64,000 nt of DNA from Gautieria morchelliformis (GCA_015179125.1 WHVA01000228.1:106088-170087), one strand, 5' to 3'; positions 10,619-21,451 are shown, counted from the stretch's first letter. Notes: a model not told the origin generated them from the sequence alone. A program made the numbers and translations.

Positions 10619-13313
10619 CGCAGACACTTCGCAGAAGCTTTTGGGTGTGGAGAAGCTTGCAACAGATGGAAGTAATTGGCCTCTGTGGCGAGCTACTCTC
10701 ACAAGTTATTTTGAGTCCAAAAATCTACTCAGGCATATAGAAGGGAGAGCCATTCGACCTCCTGATCCTCCAGTCATGCCCCCAGGCCATATTCTCACAG
10801 AAGCTGAGGAAACTCAGATAGAGAAGGCTGAGGAGAAGCTGGAGAAATATCTTGCCAGAGAAGGACAGGCAAAAACCCAAATAATCGTCTCAGTGTCAGA
10901 GTCACTAGCCCTGATGCTACAGAAGAGACATACAGCAAAAGAAGTCTGGGATGCATTGGTCAATGAGATGACCAAAAAGCCCAAGATGGTCCTCACCAAC
11001 CTACAGAGACAGCTTCGCAGTATGAGGTGTCCTGAGGATGGAGACTTGAGAGATCACTTGGACAAGGCCCAAGACCTCTATGCTCGTCTCAATGAGATGG
11101 GAGCCAGAATTTCTGAAGGAGAGTTCACCGACATTATCCTTGCATCACTTCCACCCTCCTATGAGGCAGTTATGAATGCCCTTACCACGTCGCTCGAAGA
11201 ATGTGGAATGCCCTTAGTGCCTGATGATATTATCAGAGTACTAAAGGCTCAATATGACAGGAGAAAGACCCTCAATATTTCACAAGAAGAGCAGGCATTT
11301 ATTGGTTCATCTACGAAAGGGCAGAAGGGCCGGAAAGACCCGAAGGTGCTTGCATGCACTAATTGCCACAAGCCTGGACATGCTATAGAGAGTTGCTGGG
11401 CTAAAGGAGGTGGTAAAGAAGGCCAGGGGCCACGTCAGAAGAAGAAAGCGAAAGCCAAAAAGAAGAAGGGCAAAGCCAAGGCGAATGTTGCCGAAGAAGT
11501 GTCCTCTGAGGAGGATGAGAGTGGCAGTCCAGCCGCTTTCGCCAACTTCGACTGCTCTAATTTGAGTAGTTTATCTCTGGACACTGTTGTTATCCTCGAC
11601 ACTGGAACGACCGCACATATGACCCCTCACAAGAATTTATTGAGGGATTACAGTCCATTCTCACAGCCGCGCACAATTCGTGCAGCCAACAAAGGCACTT
11701 TTGATGCCTTCGGTTCAGGCTCACTCGTGCTATCTAACAAGGTTGGAGATAAGACTGTGAACATTACATTGAAGGATACGTTCTACCCGCCAAAAATGGC
11801 TGTTACCCTCATCTCGATCGGCCGGTGCGATGATGCAGGCTATAACACACAAATAGCTGATCAGAAATGCACAATATCCAATCGTAAAGGCAGGATATTG
11901 ATGCAAGCACCGAAGCTGAATGGCTTATATCGATTTGATTTACAACACACAAGTGCCGAAGCGCATGTATGCGCATCAGCCATGGAAATACATCAAAAAA
12001 TGGGGCACATTTCACAAAAGTCCCTACAGCACTTGCTCAACCGTGGCATGATATTAGGCATTGAATTGAGCTCAAAAGGTGACAAGGTTGTTTGCGATGC
12101 GTGCATTCAGGCGAAGATTGCACGTAAATCACTTCCTCAGGAACCCAGAAGCCGATCATCAAAATTCGGTGACAGAATTTATTCTGATGTCTGGGGACCA
12201 GCGAGACACTCCACAATTGACAAGAAATCCTATTATGTGTCTTTCATTGACGACTATTCAAGAGAATCGGTTATCTATTTGATGGCAAACAAATCGGAAG
12301 CATTTTCAAAATACAAACTCTACGAGGCCTTGATGCTTCGACAGAGGAATATGCACATCAAAGCACTTGTTTCCGACAGAGGGGGCGAATACACAAGCTC
12401 AGAATTTGAACAGCATTTGGCCAAGCAAGGCACGAAGCATCGGTTAACCGTGCACGACACCCCAGAGTCAAATGGTGTTGCTGAGTGTTTAAACCGAACT
12501 CTAGTTGAAAGAGCTCGTGCCATGCTATTGGAATCAAGTCTTCCTAAGACTCTATGGGGGCATGCAATTTTGCACGCCAACTATCTTAGGAATCGGACAC
12601 ACACAAGAGCTTTGCCAGACAAAACCCCTTTTGAAATGATCCATCACGAGAAACCGAACCTGAAAGACATACACGTGTGGGGAATTGAAGTCTACGTTAA
12701 AGTCAAAGAGGGAAACAAACTAGCAGCCCGTGCCAAAAGAGCTCGGTGGATAGGAATCTCTGGACAGAGCCATGGTCACTGCATCTACTGGCCTGACTCT
12801 CAGAAGGTTTCTGTCGAGCGGAATATTATATTTGACTCAGAGATGAAGGGGGGCAAAGCTCCAATCATTTCTATTGAAGAGTCACAGCTACCTACGTCCA
12901 GAAAAATGGTACAGGCCATCTCGGCGTCAGCACCTATGCCTAGCCGCTTAGTCAGCGAAGAGGCAAAGATCGAGGAAATTGATGATGATGAACCAGAGGA
13001 ACGTCTGAAAGAGCTGCAACCCAGTCAGACTGTTGATGTTAGACCTAAAGAAGCTGCTCCAACAAGGAGAAGCGAGAGAATCCGTCAGCAGCAGGTGCAG
13101 CCGGCCCCAAGTGGTCCCGTAACAAGATCTCAAACTAAGAGACATGCTGGTGCAGATATCACTACACTAGCTTACGAGGACATTGAGGACCATCAAGACA
13201 AATTATTCGAACAAGATTTATCCTCTGTCACTGACGGCATCAGTGATTATAACCTTGCCATCAGTACACTTTCGACCTCCGATCAAAACAAAGATATGTG
13301 CTGCCAGATTTGA
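10611..13313 (+). CDS. Copia gag-PR-IN polyprotein (first frame)
   Basis: About 900 residues from the ATG at 10611. The gag starts near KLLGVEKLATDGSNWPLWRA and ends with the CCHC knuckle CTNCHKPGHAIESC. Protease shows ILDTGTTAHM. The pre-integrase HHCC domain is IHQKMGHISQKSL followed by CDACIQAK. The integrase core has Asp in YSDVWGP, Asp in VSDRGGEY and Glu in ESNGVAE, so the DDE triad is complete. The usual ERLNR next to that Glu is ECLNR, a CGT-to-TGT type change. The frame stops at 13313, where the RT half continues in another frame. In the intact element the two should be one polyprotein. Confidence 0.93.
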   Translation: MGPADTSQKLLGVEKLATDGSNWPLWRATLTSYFESKNLLRHIEGRAIRPPDPPVMPPGHILTEAEETQIEKAEEKLEKYLAREGQAKTQIIVSVSESLALMLQKRHTAKEVWDALVNEMTKKPKMVLTNLQRQLRSMRCPEDGDLRDHLDKAQDLYARLNEMGARISEGEFTDIILASLPPSYEAVMNALTTSLEECGMPLVPDDIIRVLKAQYDRRKTLNISQEEQAFIGSSTKGQKGRKDPKVLACTNCHKPGHAIESCWAKGGGKEGQGPRQKKKAKAKKKKGKAKANVAEEVSSEEDESGSPAAFANFDCSNLSSLSLDTVVILDTGTTAHMTPHKNLLRDYSPFSQPRTIRAANKGTFDAFGSGSLVLSNKVGDKTVNITLKDTFYPPKMAVTLISIGRCDDAGYNTQIADQKCTISNRKGRILMQAPKLNGLYRFDLQHTSAEAHVCASAMEIHQKMGHISQKSLQHLLNRGMILGIELSSKGDKVVCDACIQAKIARKSLPQEPRSRSSKFGDRIYSDVWGPARHSTIDKKSYYVSFIDDYSRESVIYLMANKSEAFSKYKLYEALMLRQRNMHIKALVSDRGGEYTSSEFEQHLAKQGTKHRLTVHDTPESNGVAECLNRTLVERARAMLLESSLPKTLWGHAILHANYLRNRTHTRALPDKTPFEMIHHEKPNLKDIHVWGIEVYVKVKEGNKLAARAKRARWIGISGQSHGHCIYWPDSQKVSVERNIIFDSEMKGGKAPIISIEESQLPTSRKMVQAISASAPMPSRLVSEEAKIEEIDDDEPEERLKELQPSQTVDVRPKEAAPTRRSERIRQQQVQPAPSGPVTRSQTKRHAGADITTLAYEDIEDHQDKLFEQDLSSVTDGISDYNLAISTLSTSDQNKDMCCQI

Positions 13314-14859
13314 ATCAGACCGAGCCTAGCAATGCAGATGAAGCCTTAAATGATCCTATGTGGAAAGCATCGATGGATAAAGAGTATAAGGTGCTACTCG
13401 ACAAAGGTGTATGGGAAGTGGTTAAACCACCTCCTGGGGCAAATATTGTCGGAAATAGATGGGTATTCCTCTGGAAACGCAATCCAGAAGGTGAACCCAT
13501 CACACCTAGATCGAGGATGGTCGCCCAAGGCTTTACACAAAGTTTTGGAGTCGACTACAATGAAACCTATGCACCTGTTGCTCGGATGACTTCCTTACGG
13601 ATTATATGTGCCATTGCTGCCAGGAACAACTGGCCTATTCACCAAATGGATGTGGACAGTGCGTATTTGAATGCTACACTGCCAGAACCTATTTACATGA
13701 GACAGCCGTATGGATATGAGACCGGAGACAAAGATGATGTCCTTCTGCTGAAGAAAGCACTTTACGGCCTCAAACAGTCTGGAAGGGAATGGTACAAACG
13801 TCTGAGTGGTGAATTTCTCAAGTTAGGATTCACTAAATCAGCTTCGGATGGAGCTGTATTTTGCAGACGTGGACCGAGAGGGCATGCGATTATTGCAACG
13901 GCGGTAGACGACCTCACTATCACAGCTGAGAGTCAACCAATCCTCGATGAGGTAAAGCATGACCTTGCCCAGGTTTTTAGTATGAAAGACCTAGGCGAGA
14001 TTCATTGGCTTTTGAACCTCAAAATCGAAAGAGATTGGAATAACAAATCGATTGCAATATCACAAGCCACATACATCCAGAAAATCATCAAAAAATTCAA
14101 TCTGGATGATGCCAAAACATTTTCCACGCCTCTCGACCCAGCCGTTAAATTATCCAGAGACCAATGCCCTTCTACAGATGAAGACAAACAGAAGATGTCA
14201 AGAATTCCATACAGACAAGCGATAGGATCATTGATGTGGGCAGCAGTAGCCACTCGACCAGACATTGCATTCGCAGTGTCATTACTTTCTCAATTCCTCG
14301 AAAACCCAGGTCCAACACATTGGCATGCAGTCAAACGTGTCTTTAAATATCTAAAAGGCACGATGGGCTACAAATTGACACTTGGGAAGAATCGAGACGG
14401 CCTCATTGGGTATTCAGATGCGGATTGGGCTTCTCAAGAGCACAGGCACTCATACTCGGCTTATATTTTGCAGATTGATGGAGGGACAGTATCATGGAGT
14501 TGTCAAAAACAATCCATAGTAGCCCTATCATCAACTGAAGCCGAATTCGTTGCCCTGACTCATGCGAGTAAAGAAGCCTTATGGATGCGCCACTTTATTT
14601 CTGAAGTATTCCAACCGCTGAATTGTCCCATCAAAATTTATTCAGACAATCAATCAGCCATTCCATCGTCTATGGCACTCAACAACACACGAGGACCAAG
14701 CATTTCGACATTAGATTATATTTCATCCGAGATATAGTCGAAGATGAAGAAATTAAGCTTGTGTACCTACCAACGGAACACATGCTAGCCGATCTTCTCA
14801 CTAAAGGACTTCCTAGTCCTAGAGTGAGAATCCTCAACGAGAGAATCGGAATATATTAA
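13298..14859 (+). pseudogene. Copia RT-RNase H half, shifted frames
   Basis: The RT begins at about NRWVFLWKRNPEGEP, includes VDYNETYAPVARMTSLRI and YLNATLPEPIYM, and has the active site AVDDLTI. RNase H follows with YSDADWASQEH, STEAEFVAL and YSDNQSAI. The first frame ends at 14737. The true C-terminus (HTRTKHFDIRLYFIRDIV to the end) is in a third frame ending at 14859, so a small indel lies near 14660-14690. The upstream join to the integrase part needs another shift near 13300. The enzymatic motifs look intact. Confidence 0.92.
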
Positions 14860-14861
14860 GC

Positions 14862-14872
14862 TTGAGGGGGTG
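14862..14872 (+). other. Copia polypurine tract
   Basis: A purine run (TTGAGGGGGTG) lies directly before the 3' LTR at 14873. This is the expected position for the plus-strand primer of a copia element. Confidence 0.75.
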
Positions 14873-15360
14873 TGTTGGGTGCATTTATGCTCCTGCACCA
14901 AAATCAAGCATAATATATTCAATTTATTGTGTGGTGTTTCAATATTTTCTCATACTGTTCTTGTACCATGCATCCATTTCTCTGCTTATTTTCGAAATTT
15001 TCCAGTCACTCTCTATCTCTCCATTTTATTCTGTTATTTCTACTTTCACAGGCGGCTGCACCCAGCGGAGTTTGAAAGGACTTCGACGCGCGAGCCCTTG
15101 GGCGCTAAAGGGCCGGGTGCAAGTATATGCCTTCTGAGACAGGATTACACTCCTCTCTCAGTGACAATAAATTCACTGAGAGAGGCGAGTAGTATTCTTC
15201 ATATTTACATAGCATGTTGACTGAAAATCATGTAGTATATTTGATTCTAGGTATTGTATTAATACATCAGTGACAATAAATTCACTGAGAGAGTATATTT
15301 GATTCTAGCTTTCTAAGAACTCTACCGAACCTTCCCTGCCATAGCCCCTAGTTGCTAACA
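14873..15360 (+). repeat. Copia 3' LTR
   Basis: A 488-bp copy of the 5' LTR with the same TG...CA ends, followed by the target duplication CAAGC. The hairpin with AATAAA recurs near 15152-15185. Confidence 0.95.
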
Positions 15361-16216
15361 CAAGCAGCGCAACTTGGTTCTGGAGTGTCGGATCAAGTCC
15401 TCGTCGGAATTTGATGACGATCGTCTTGTCGTCGTCATACTCCGCAAGGCCGATGAGCTCCTGGAAGCGATCAATGTAGTCATCGACCGGATCCTTGGCC
15501 TGGTACCAGCTGGTTCCCTCGAGCTTCGTAAGGGCTGTGAGCTGCTCGTTTTTCGGGCAGAACTGGTCGGAAAATGTTTTCTCGAAGGCGTCCCAGTCCC
15601 GGAAGTAGTTCCCCTTGCCCTTCGCTTCATGTCGGATCACTTTGTTTGCAAAACGGGCTGCGCGGTCCGACTTGAAAAAGGACAATGCCCAGTGGATCCG
15701 AGCCTGGTCATTCGGAAAGAGGTCTCCGACAATGGCGAAGTAGATGCTGCATGTGTTGAAGAATGCGCGTCCCTTTTCCCGATCTCCGTCAAAATCCGCC
15801 GGAGTTGCGGGTTTTACCTTTGCTAACTTCGCGGACATCCTCTTTTCCGCTAGTTCCGCTTTTCCGAAATCCGGATCATCCAGCATTTCATTTCCACCAC
15901 TTTGTGGAATATCTAACTTAGCCAAAATCGCTTGTAAGGCTGTTTCAATCGCGTCGGTCTTCATCCGGTTCCACGTCAATTCCTCCTCCATATTCCGCTC
16001 CATATTCCAAAGACGATCGTCCGGCTCCATGTCGGAAGGAGAAATGTGGGACGGGATTTCTGGGGTTGGGAGCTCGACGTAAGAAGAAGGGCTGTCGTAT
16101 GCCGTGTGTGCGGAAGAGGTTGCGATCTCCGAGTCGCTGCTCCGATTCCGAACGCACTTATGGCGGCTGCAACGCGCAGTACGACCGCCGGTCCTCTAGG
16201 GGAGAGACTTTTCTGC

Positions 16217-16706
16217 TGTAAGGGCAACCCTGGCTAGTTGTGGAGATCACACTACCACACAACTGACAAGGGGAAATCCAAAGTATGTATAAATGAACAG
16301 AGTATACAAGAGAGGGGATTCTCACCTGACAAGGGGAAATCCAAAGAGAAAAGTCTAAGGACCCCCAATGTCAGCGAGCCCGTATTATACTACGCTGCGC
16401 AGTCAGGGACAACACTTGGCACCCGCCATCAACCCTGCACCTCCCTGACTTCCCCGACCCTTGATCGACCCTTGATGCCACCTATTACGCGAGTCGCTTG
16501 ATTTCCGACACTGTTCCGAGAGTGGAAGTCGGAAATTGGAGTGGAACTGGCAAGGTGAACAGAACTGGTGGAAGTTCTCCCAGAAGCGGAATCATTTCCG
16601 AAAGCGGAGGCGGAGATGGAATCGGAACTGGAAGCGGAGTCGGAAATGGAGTCGGAACTGGGTGTGGTGTCGGAACTGGAAATGGAAAACAGGGTCTCCC
16701 CTGACA
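16217..16706 (-). repeat. GyA-1 5' LTR
   Basis: A 490-bp LTR adjoining gag on the minus strand. It matches the 5' LTR of GyA-2 (54164-54653) almost perfectly, better than it matches its own 3' LTR. CCAAC follows at 16707-16711. Confidence 0.95.
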
Positions 16707-16975
16707 CCAACACCCCAAGCAGCGTCACGTGCTTTGAATGTGGCCAGCCAGGGCACAGAAAAGCGGAGTGTCCACGGCTCAAGTCTGGCATACGGACAGC
16801 AGCCGCAAGACATGGCGATGACAAGGATCCGGGCCCGGATCCCAACCACGCCCCTCTTCCACAAATGGATGAAGAGGGGGAGGGTGAGCCTCAAAATGAT
16901 GAGGATCAGGGAGATGCAGAGGCTCCCATAGACGAATGGGAGCCTGAGCCATCCCATTATTACGACTGTGTAAAG
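16707..16975 (+). pseudogene. GyB-1 gag, 3' fragment with zinc knuckle
   Basis: This continues the gag fragment ending at 5191 after the GyA-1 target duplication. It reads CFECGQPGHRKAECPRL, a CCHC knuckle, then an acidic tail (MDEEGEGEPQNDEDQGDAEA). It corresponds to the same part of GyB-3 near 49150-49430. It stops at the edge of the 458-bp LTR at 16976. Confidence 0.88.
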
Positions 16976-17433
16976 TGTTGGAATTATGACAAGCTGGTTA
17001 TGCGTTCGTTCTGCTTATCTAATCCAAGGCTTGCGTGTATCATTGTCAAACCCTTTTGTTCTTGCTTTTCCTATTGATCTATTTTCCTTTTGTTCTGAGA
17101 ACATTTATAAGTCTTTACTTTTCATGTATGTAACTATCCGTTTGCCCCAACAAGCTCACAGGACAAACACTCCATATACACTCTTGCATCGTTCTTACTC
17201 GCGTCTCTCTTATTTCAACATAAAGATGTCGATCTTTGGCCTTGTATCACAAGGGCACAGCAGAACTTGACCAAGGAGTGGTATTCTGAATGCTACGTAG
17301 TGACAGTGTAAGGGTATGATGCGATGGGGACCGCTGACCAGTTCCCACACATAAACTATACAGTGGGTCCCTAAGGGGCCCACTGGGATTATGTAATAAC
17401 TAGTATACATGTATGATACATAGGTTATTTACA
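16976..17433 (-). repeat. GyB-2 3' LTR (458 bp)
   Basis: On the minus strand it begins TGTAAATAACC and ends ATTCCAACA, with the purine tract AGAGGGGGAGGG immediately upstream (17434-17445). The identical arrangement is at 53437-53894. Assigning it to GyB rests on its position after integrase. Confidence 0.8.
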
Positions 17434-17445
17434 CCCTCCCCCTCT

Positions 17446-17946
17446 ATAGACAACTAAAGGGGACCAACTAGGACTCATAGAGGTCATCCATGATGGAGTC
17501 CTCTAATGTTTCCGATGTCGGAAATACTAAAGAAATATAATATCGACACGGTGATTATAACTACACAATTCCAAACCCAAACCAACTTGTTGATATACAT
17601 CCGAACGCATACACATCACAACGACTTATGCCCGAGATTGCCGAACCCACACCTACCCACTCGATCCAACCAGATCCACGCCTCCGATCATCCCGATATC
17701 ACGGGAGCACACACCACATGCTAATACAGTCCAGAATGCCCCTATAGACCCTTCCCAAGCATGCCGAGCCTGACCCAAGTGGCACACACCCCAGAATCAT
17801 GTGACCCAATCAAGGGACACGACGTGTCGAGCTGACCCTGCCTGTAGCTAGACCACGTCTCCTATCGACTCCCAAAACCCGTTCCCTTTCTCTGTTTTAT
17901 GCTCCACACCCCAACCTAACTTGTACAACACCCGTCGACACTCCTA
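17446..17946 (-). other. GyB-2 3' non-coding region
   Basis: No credible coding sequence is present between the end of integrase and the polypurine tract. The mirrored stretch in the other arm is 52924-53424. Confidence 0.6.
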
Positions 17947-19160
17947 TCAACAGCTATGTGCCGTTCCCCCCATCCCACCTTGGCTTTGTTCCCATTCCAT
18001 GAATACTACGACCACAATAATTGCATTGTGTGCCACCATCAGGTTCCATCTTGCCTGATGTGCGAACCAGGCTACTCCTTTGAATGGGGTGTCCATGGCT
18101 ATGGGGAGATCTATCCACGGCATATAGCCATGGTTCAGCTGGAAGGGTGCGAACCCTGTGGTTGCACTGACATTGCTGTTGAGGGCGACATCAACCATCA
18201 GGCATTTCGATGCCCAATCCTTCTGATCGTCTCTGATGACCGTGTGCAATATCTGTCCTATCGAGTGGTTTGCCCGCTCGGTCGCTCCATCCATTTGGGG
18301 ATGGAAGCAGTTGACTTTTGAACTACATTCAAAGATCATATTGGTGGCTGGGCATGAGCCCGGACATTGAGTCTTTCTGCATGTCGTGCACAAAGTGCCA
18401 GATGACGAAAACCGGGCCACAACAGCCCAAAGGCCTACTAGACAGCCTACCCATTCCGGATAGGCTGTGGCAGTCGATTGGCATCGACTTCATGGGGCCC
18501 CTGCCCAAGTCTAATGACTGTGACTACCTGATGGTAGTCATCGATCAACTAACGTCACACGTCCACCTCGTCCCAACAATGATGAGTGTGTCAGCCAAGG
18601 GAGTAGCCTGGCTGTTTCTGAAAGAGGTCGTCCGGCTCCATGGGGTTCCTGACTTGATTGTCTCGGACAGAGACTCGAAGTTCATGTCGATCTTTTGGCA
18701 TGAACTGCAGAGACTCATGGGGACTAAGCTCCTCACTTCAGATGACCGTAGTAACCAACTATCTGGTGTGCTTGATCGATGATGATTTCGATCAGCCTCC
18801 TTCCCCCTGAAGAACAGAACGGGGGACGGCGATGACGTCTCTCTTGAGCTGATTCTTTGTCCAGATCAGCCGGTCCCGGATTCCAAATCTTGGGTACGCA
18901 TCTGGGTGTTCCACGATCGTTGAGAACATGGCGTCCCTGTGGTATGTGTCTCGTAAGACCTTGGACAGGTCTACGCCTTGTTCAATGATCCGGCGCAGGG
19001 GCGCGCCAACCTTACCTGCGGCGATGACTCTGACATCATCGTCGTCGTTGTCGCATGATGCGGCAATGCTCGCAGGCTTTTGTGAGCCCTCGTTTAATGC
19101 GGCAGATTCCGTTATTCTCACCTCTGTCTTCTCCACGAGGTGTTTAGACCGTCTCGTCAC
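17947..19160 (-). pseudogene. GyB-2 integrase, with its core inverted
   Basis: Minus-strand reading from 19160 gives a linker and the zinc-binding region, frameshifted near 18800 by one missing G compared with GyB-3. From about 18736 to 18318 the catalytic core is on the plus strand (see separate entry). Minus-strand coding resumes at about 18320 with FHPQMDGATERANHSIGQIL, which holds the final catalytic Glu, and ends near 17947. The proper order of an integrase gene is restored only if the middle block is turned round. Confidence 0.9.
18318..18736 (+). pseudogene. Inverted integrase core segment of GyB-2
   Basis: The plus strand encodes MNYIQRSYWWLGMSPD, CMSCTKC (end of the zinc domain), IGIDFMGPLPKSNDCDYL (first catalytic Asp), and VSDRDSKFMSIFWHEL (second Asp). 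Flanking integrase parts are on the minus strand. The same flipped segment lies at 52134-52552 in GyB-3, so the inversion was present before the large duplication. Confidence 0.92.
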
Positions 19161-20460
19161 CGCTGTTCACAGCTCGATATATCGGTCAGTGGGCAATAGT
19201 TCACCATCCGGGTCTAAACGTGCGTCTGGATTCACGAAGACGTGGTCCGGGTGATTGTCATCACTCGTGTCGCTCTTGTAGTAGCGCAACAGGCAGTCTG
19301 CTACCTTGTTCTCTACACCGTCGACATGTATGGTGTTGAAGTTGAAACGTGACAGAAACTCCCACCATCTGACCTGGCGGTCAGATAGGCTCTTCTGGGT
19401 CTTGAAGTATTCGAGCCCTTTGTGGTCTGTGACGAGGGTGAACCTTCATCCCAGCAGTTTGTCCTCCCATTTCATGAGAGCCTCAAGCACCGTGATTGTC
19501 TCTTGCTCGTGAGTCCGGTAGGGTTGCTGAGCAACACTGAACTTCTTTGACAAGAAGCCGGCTGGCCAACAGGTTTTCCAGTCGGCACCTTGGCCATAGA
19601 CTGCACCAATGCCAGCTTTTGACCCATCGGTGATCACCCAGATTGGCTCTGGGCACCGTGCGTCTATTGGACGCAGGATCAGGGCCTTGCAGGCCAACGC
19701 CTTAATGCTTTGCCAGCATTTGTCCAGTAATGGTGTCCATTTGAATGGACGGTTGTTACGTGCACAGCCCGACAGTGGGGTAGTGTATGCGCTAACATAT
19801 GGCATGTAATGTGCCAGATACTGTACTAGCCTGAGGAAACGCTGGATGTCGTTGAACGTCCACGGCCTACGCCACTCGCGGATGTGCTGCATCTTATCCT
19901 CGTCGGCATGTACCCCTTGGCCATCGATGATGTGGTCGAGACACTCCATTCGGATGGAATAGAGGTCAACCTTTTTCTTTCTCAGAAAAAGGTGGTTCTT
20001 CCTCAGTCTGTCGAAGACAATATAGAGGTGCTCTTCATGCTCTTGTATTGAGAGCGAGAAAATGAAGATGTTGTCCATGTATACATGGACAAAGCGACCT
20101 ATGCAGTCGCGGAAAATGGCTGTCATCAGCCATTGGAACGTTGATGGGGTGTTGCATTCTCCCATCTGTATCACCTGGCTTCTAAACATGCCAAGGATCG
20201 TGGCAAAGGCGGGCTTTTCTACATGATCCGGATGGATCCGGATCTGCTTGTATGCTTCTGACATATTGGGCTTTGTGTGATACCGACAGCGAGCCATGTC
20301 GCTGCAGATGATATCCTGATCCAGGAAGGGCATGATGTCCTTCACCGTGTTCTCGTTCTGCTGGAGCAGATCGAAGACAGTTCATAATGTACCGTTCTTT
20401 TTCGGCACAAACAGCATGGCCACGGCCTGCTGCGTGACTGCCGGAATCCACCACTTTGCA
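19161..20460 (-). pseudogene. GyB-2 reverse transcriptase and RNase H
   Basis: The main open block is 19446-20345. RT signatures are present but damaged: the first-Asp region reads NMSEAYKQIRIHPDHVEK where the family has DMSEAY, and the active-site box reads VYMDNIFIF instead of YMDD. A TGA replaces the expected Arg of the LRTVFDL motif near 20383. RNase H shows WVITDGSKAGIGAVYGQG with its Asp retained; the rest (TDHKGLEYFKTQKSLSDRQ, VENKVAD) continues to about 19170 after another stop. This RT cannot be catalytic. The copy at 50415-51700 has the same changes. Confidence 0.92.
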
Positions 20461-20547
20461 GTGGTGTATTGTTCTATCTTAGCCGACAGTTCCTCTCGGA
20501 AATGTTCGGGGCACTTCGGTAGTCAATACCGCATGTGTTTGTTGGGA

Positions 20548-21446
20548 TTAGATGAAATTGATCTCCTGGTTGATCTCCCGTAGCGGCAGGAGTTCTAATG
20601 GAATACCACTGACTAGGTCAGTGATAGGTTCCATCCATTCCTTGTGGAGGCGAGGAAGGTCATCATCCGTGAGGATGATGGTGGTGGTTGGCTTAGAAGC
20701 CATTAGGCGCTTTGTGCGTCTATTAGGTCCCACGGCGCGCGGAACCGCTTTCCTTTTTCCCTTCGCTTTCACTGTTAGGTGAGAGCGCCTCTCCCTATGA
20801 TTGTAGGGTGAGCTCGAGGATGAGTAGTTCCACGACTCGTCCTCCTGGCTTCAATGAGCCAGGCTTGGCTTTGGCACCCAGGTGACCATGCTCACCCTTG
20901 GCCCCTTGTCCTCATTCGTCGATTCATCGTCATTGAACGAGACCTTGCCTGGCGGATTACTTCATTGCCCTTGCAGATCGTCCCTGGGCTCAAGAAGTCC
21001 AGGGTTATGCCGAATCTCCTTAGGAACGGTGTTGCTAAGATCACGTCGTAATATTTGACATTTGCTATGTCGAAATATTCGTCGTATGTTTCACTACCAA
21101 ATTTAATGGTCGTGTTCATTCCATAGTTGATCGTGGAATGGCTGCCTATGCAGGCTATCTGCAGCGGGATTGGCTGCTCCGGGGAGAATGTCTTCATCCC
21201 TGTAGCTCACATGAATTCAGGGGATAGCAGTACCCCTTCACTGCTGCTATCCAGCAGGCAGTGGGCTTTTACACCATTTAGTTCCCAGTACCCGGAGAGG
21301 GTACGGTTTTCACTGTGCGGGCATGTTGGCCGCGTCCTATGCTTGCTTCGGTGGTGATACACTGGCTCGGCCACCTTGTCTGGCATGACCGACGTGCGTG
21401 CCGCCATTACTTTCATGGCAGCATCGTCTTCCGGCGTGAATCTGAT
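20548..21446 (-). pseudogene. GyB-2 protease region
   Basis: The block around 21446-21210 reads SGYWELNGVKAHCLLDSSSE, a retropepsin-like start where the usual DSGA is DSSSEG. From 21197 to 20892 it continues with TTIKFGSETYDEYFDIANV and YDVILATPFLRR, the second half of a retroviral-type protease fold. A stop and a frameshift separate the parts. The linker toward RT is charged and low in complexity. Confidence 0.82.
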
Positions 21447-21451
21447 CACGC

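Larger units (their letters stand above)
10117..15360 (+). mobile_element. Ty1/copia element, nested in GyA-1 gag
   Basis: Both LTRs are 488 bp (10117-10604 and 14873-15360), look identical by eye, and run TGTTGGG...CTAACA. The 5-bp duplication CAAGC sits at 10112-10116 and 15361-15365. A primer-binding site and polypurine tract are in the expected places. The gag-pol frame order (gag, PR, IN, RT, RH) is that of copia. Two frameshifts break the polyprotein. Identical LTRs indicate a recent insertion. The matching empty site is one GCTTG at 55504-55508 in GyA-2. Confidence 0.96.
9594..16030 (-). pseudogene. GyA-1 gag, split by the copia insertion
   Basis: The N-terminal part lies at 15361-16030 and begins MEPDDRLWNMERNMEEELTW. 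It includes the capsid block PADFDGDREKGRAFFNTCSI and a retrotrans_gag-like stretch up to LDPTLQNQVALL. The C-terminal part lies at 9594-10116 and holds the CCHC knuckle CFRCQQPGHYARECP. Removing 10117-15360 and one CAAGC restores a continuous frame, as in the uninterrupted copy at 59891-61066. The product would be the structural shell protein of the retroelement. Confidence 0.92.
5192..16706 (-). mobile_element. Ty3/gypsy chromovirus GyA-1 with nested copia
   Basis: Two 490-bp LTRs (5192-5681 and 16217-16706) bound the element. Read on the minus strand each begins TGTCAGG and ends CTTACA. The 5-bp duplication CCAAC lies at 5187-5191 and 16707-16711. Gene order on the minus strand is gag, then pol with protease, RT, RNase H, integrase and chromodomain. 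A copia element interrupts gag at 10117-15360. The two LTRs differ at about eight positions by eye, so the insertion is not brand new. Pol carries an in-frame stop, so the copy is non-autonomous now. I could not assign a primer-binding site next to the 5' LTR. Confidence 0.95.

Noticed and set aside
18318..18782. A separate plus-strand gene with integrase motifs
   Set aside because: The flanking minus-strand integrase parts fit its two ends exactly, so it is an inverted internal segment, not an independent gene.
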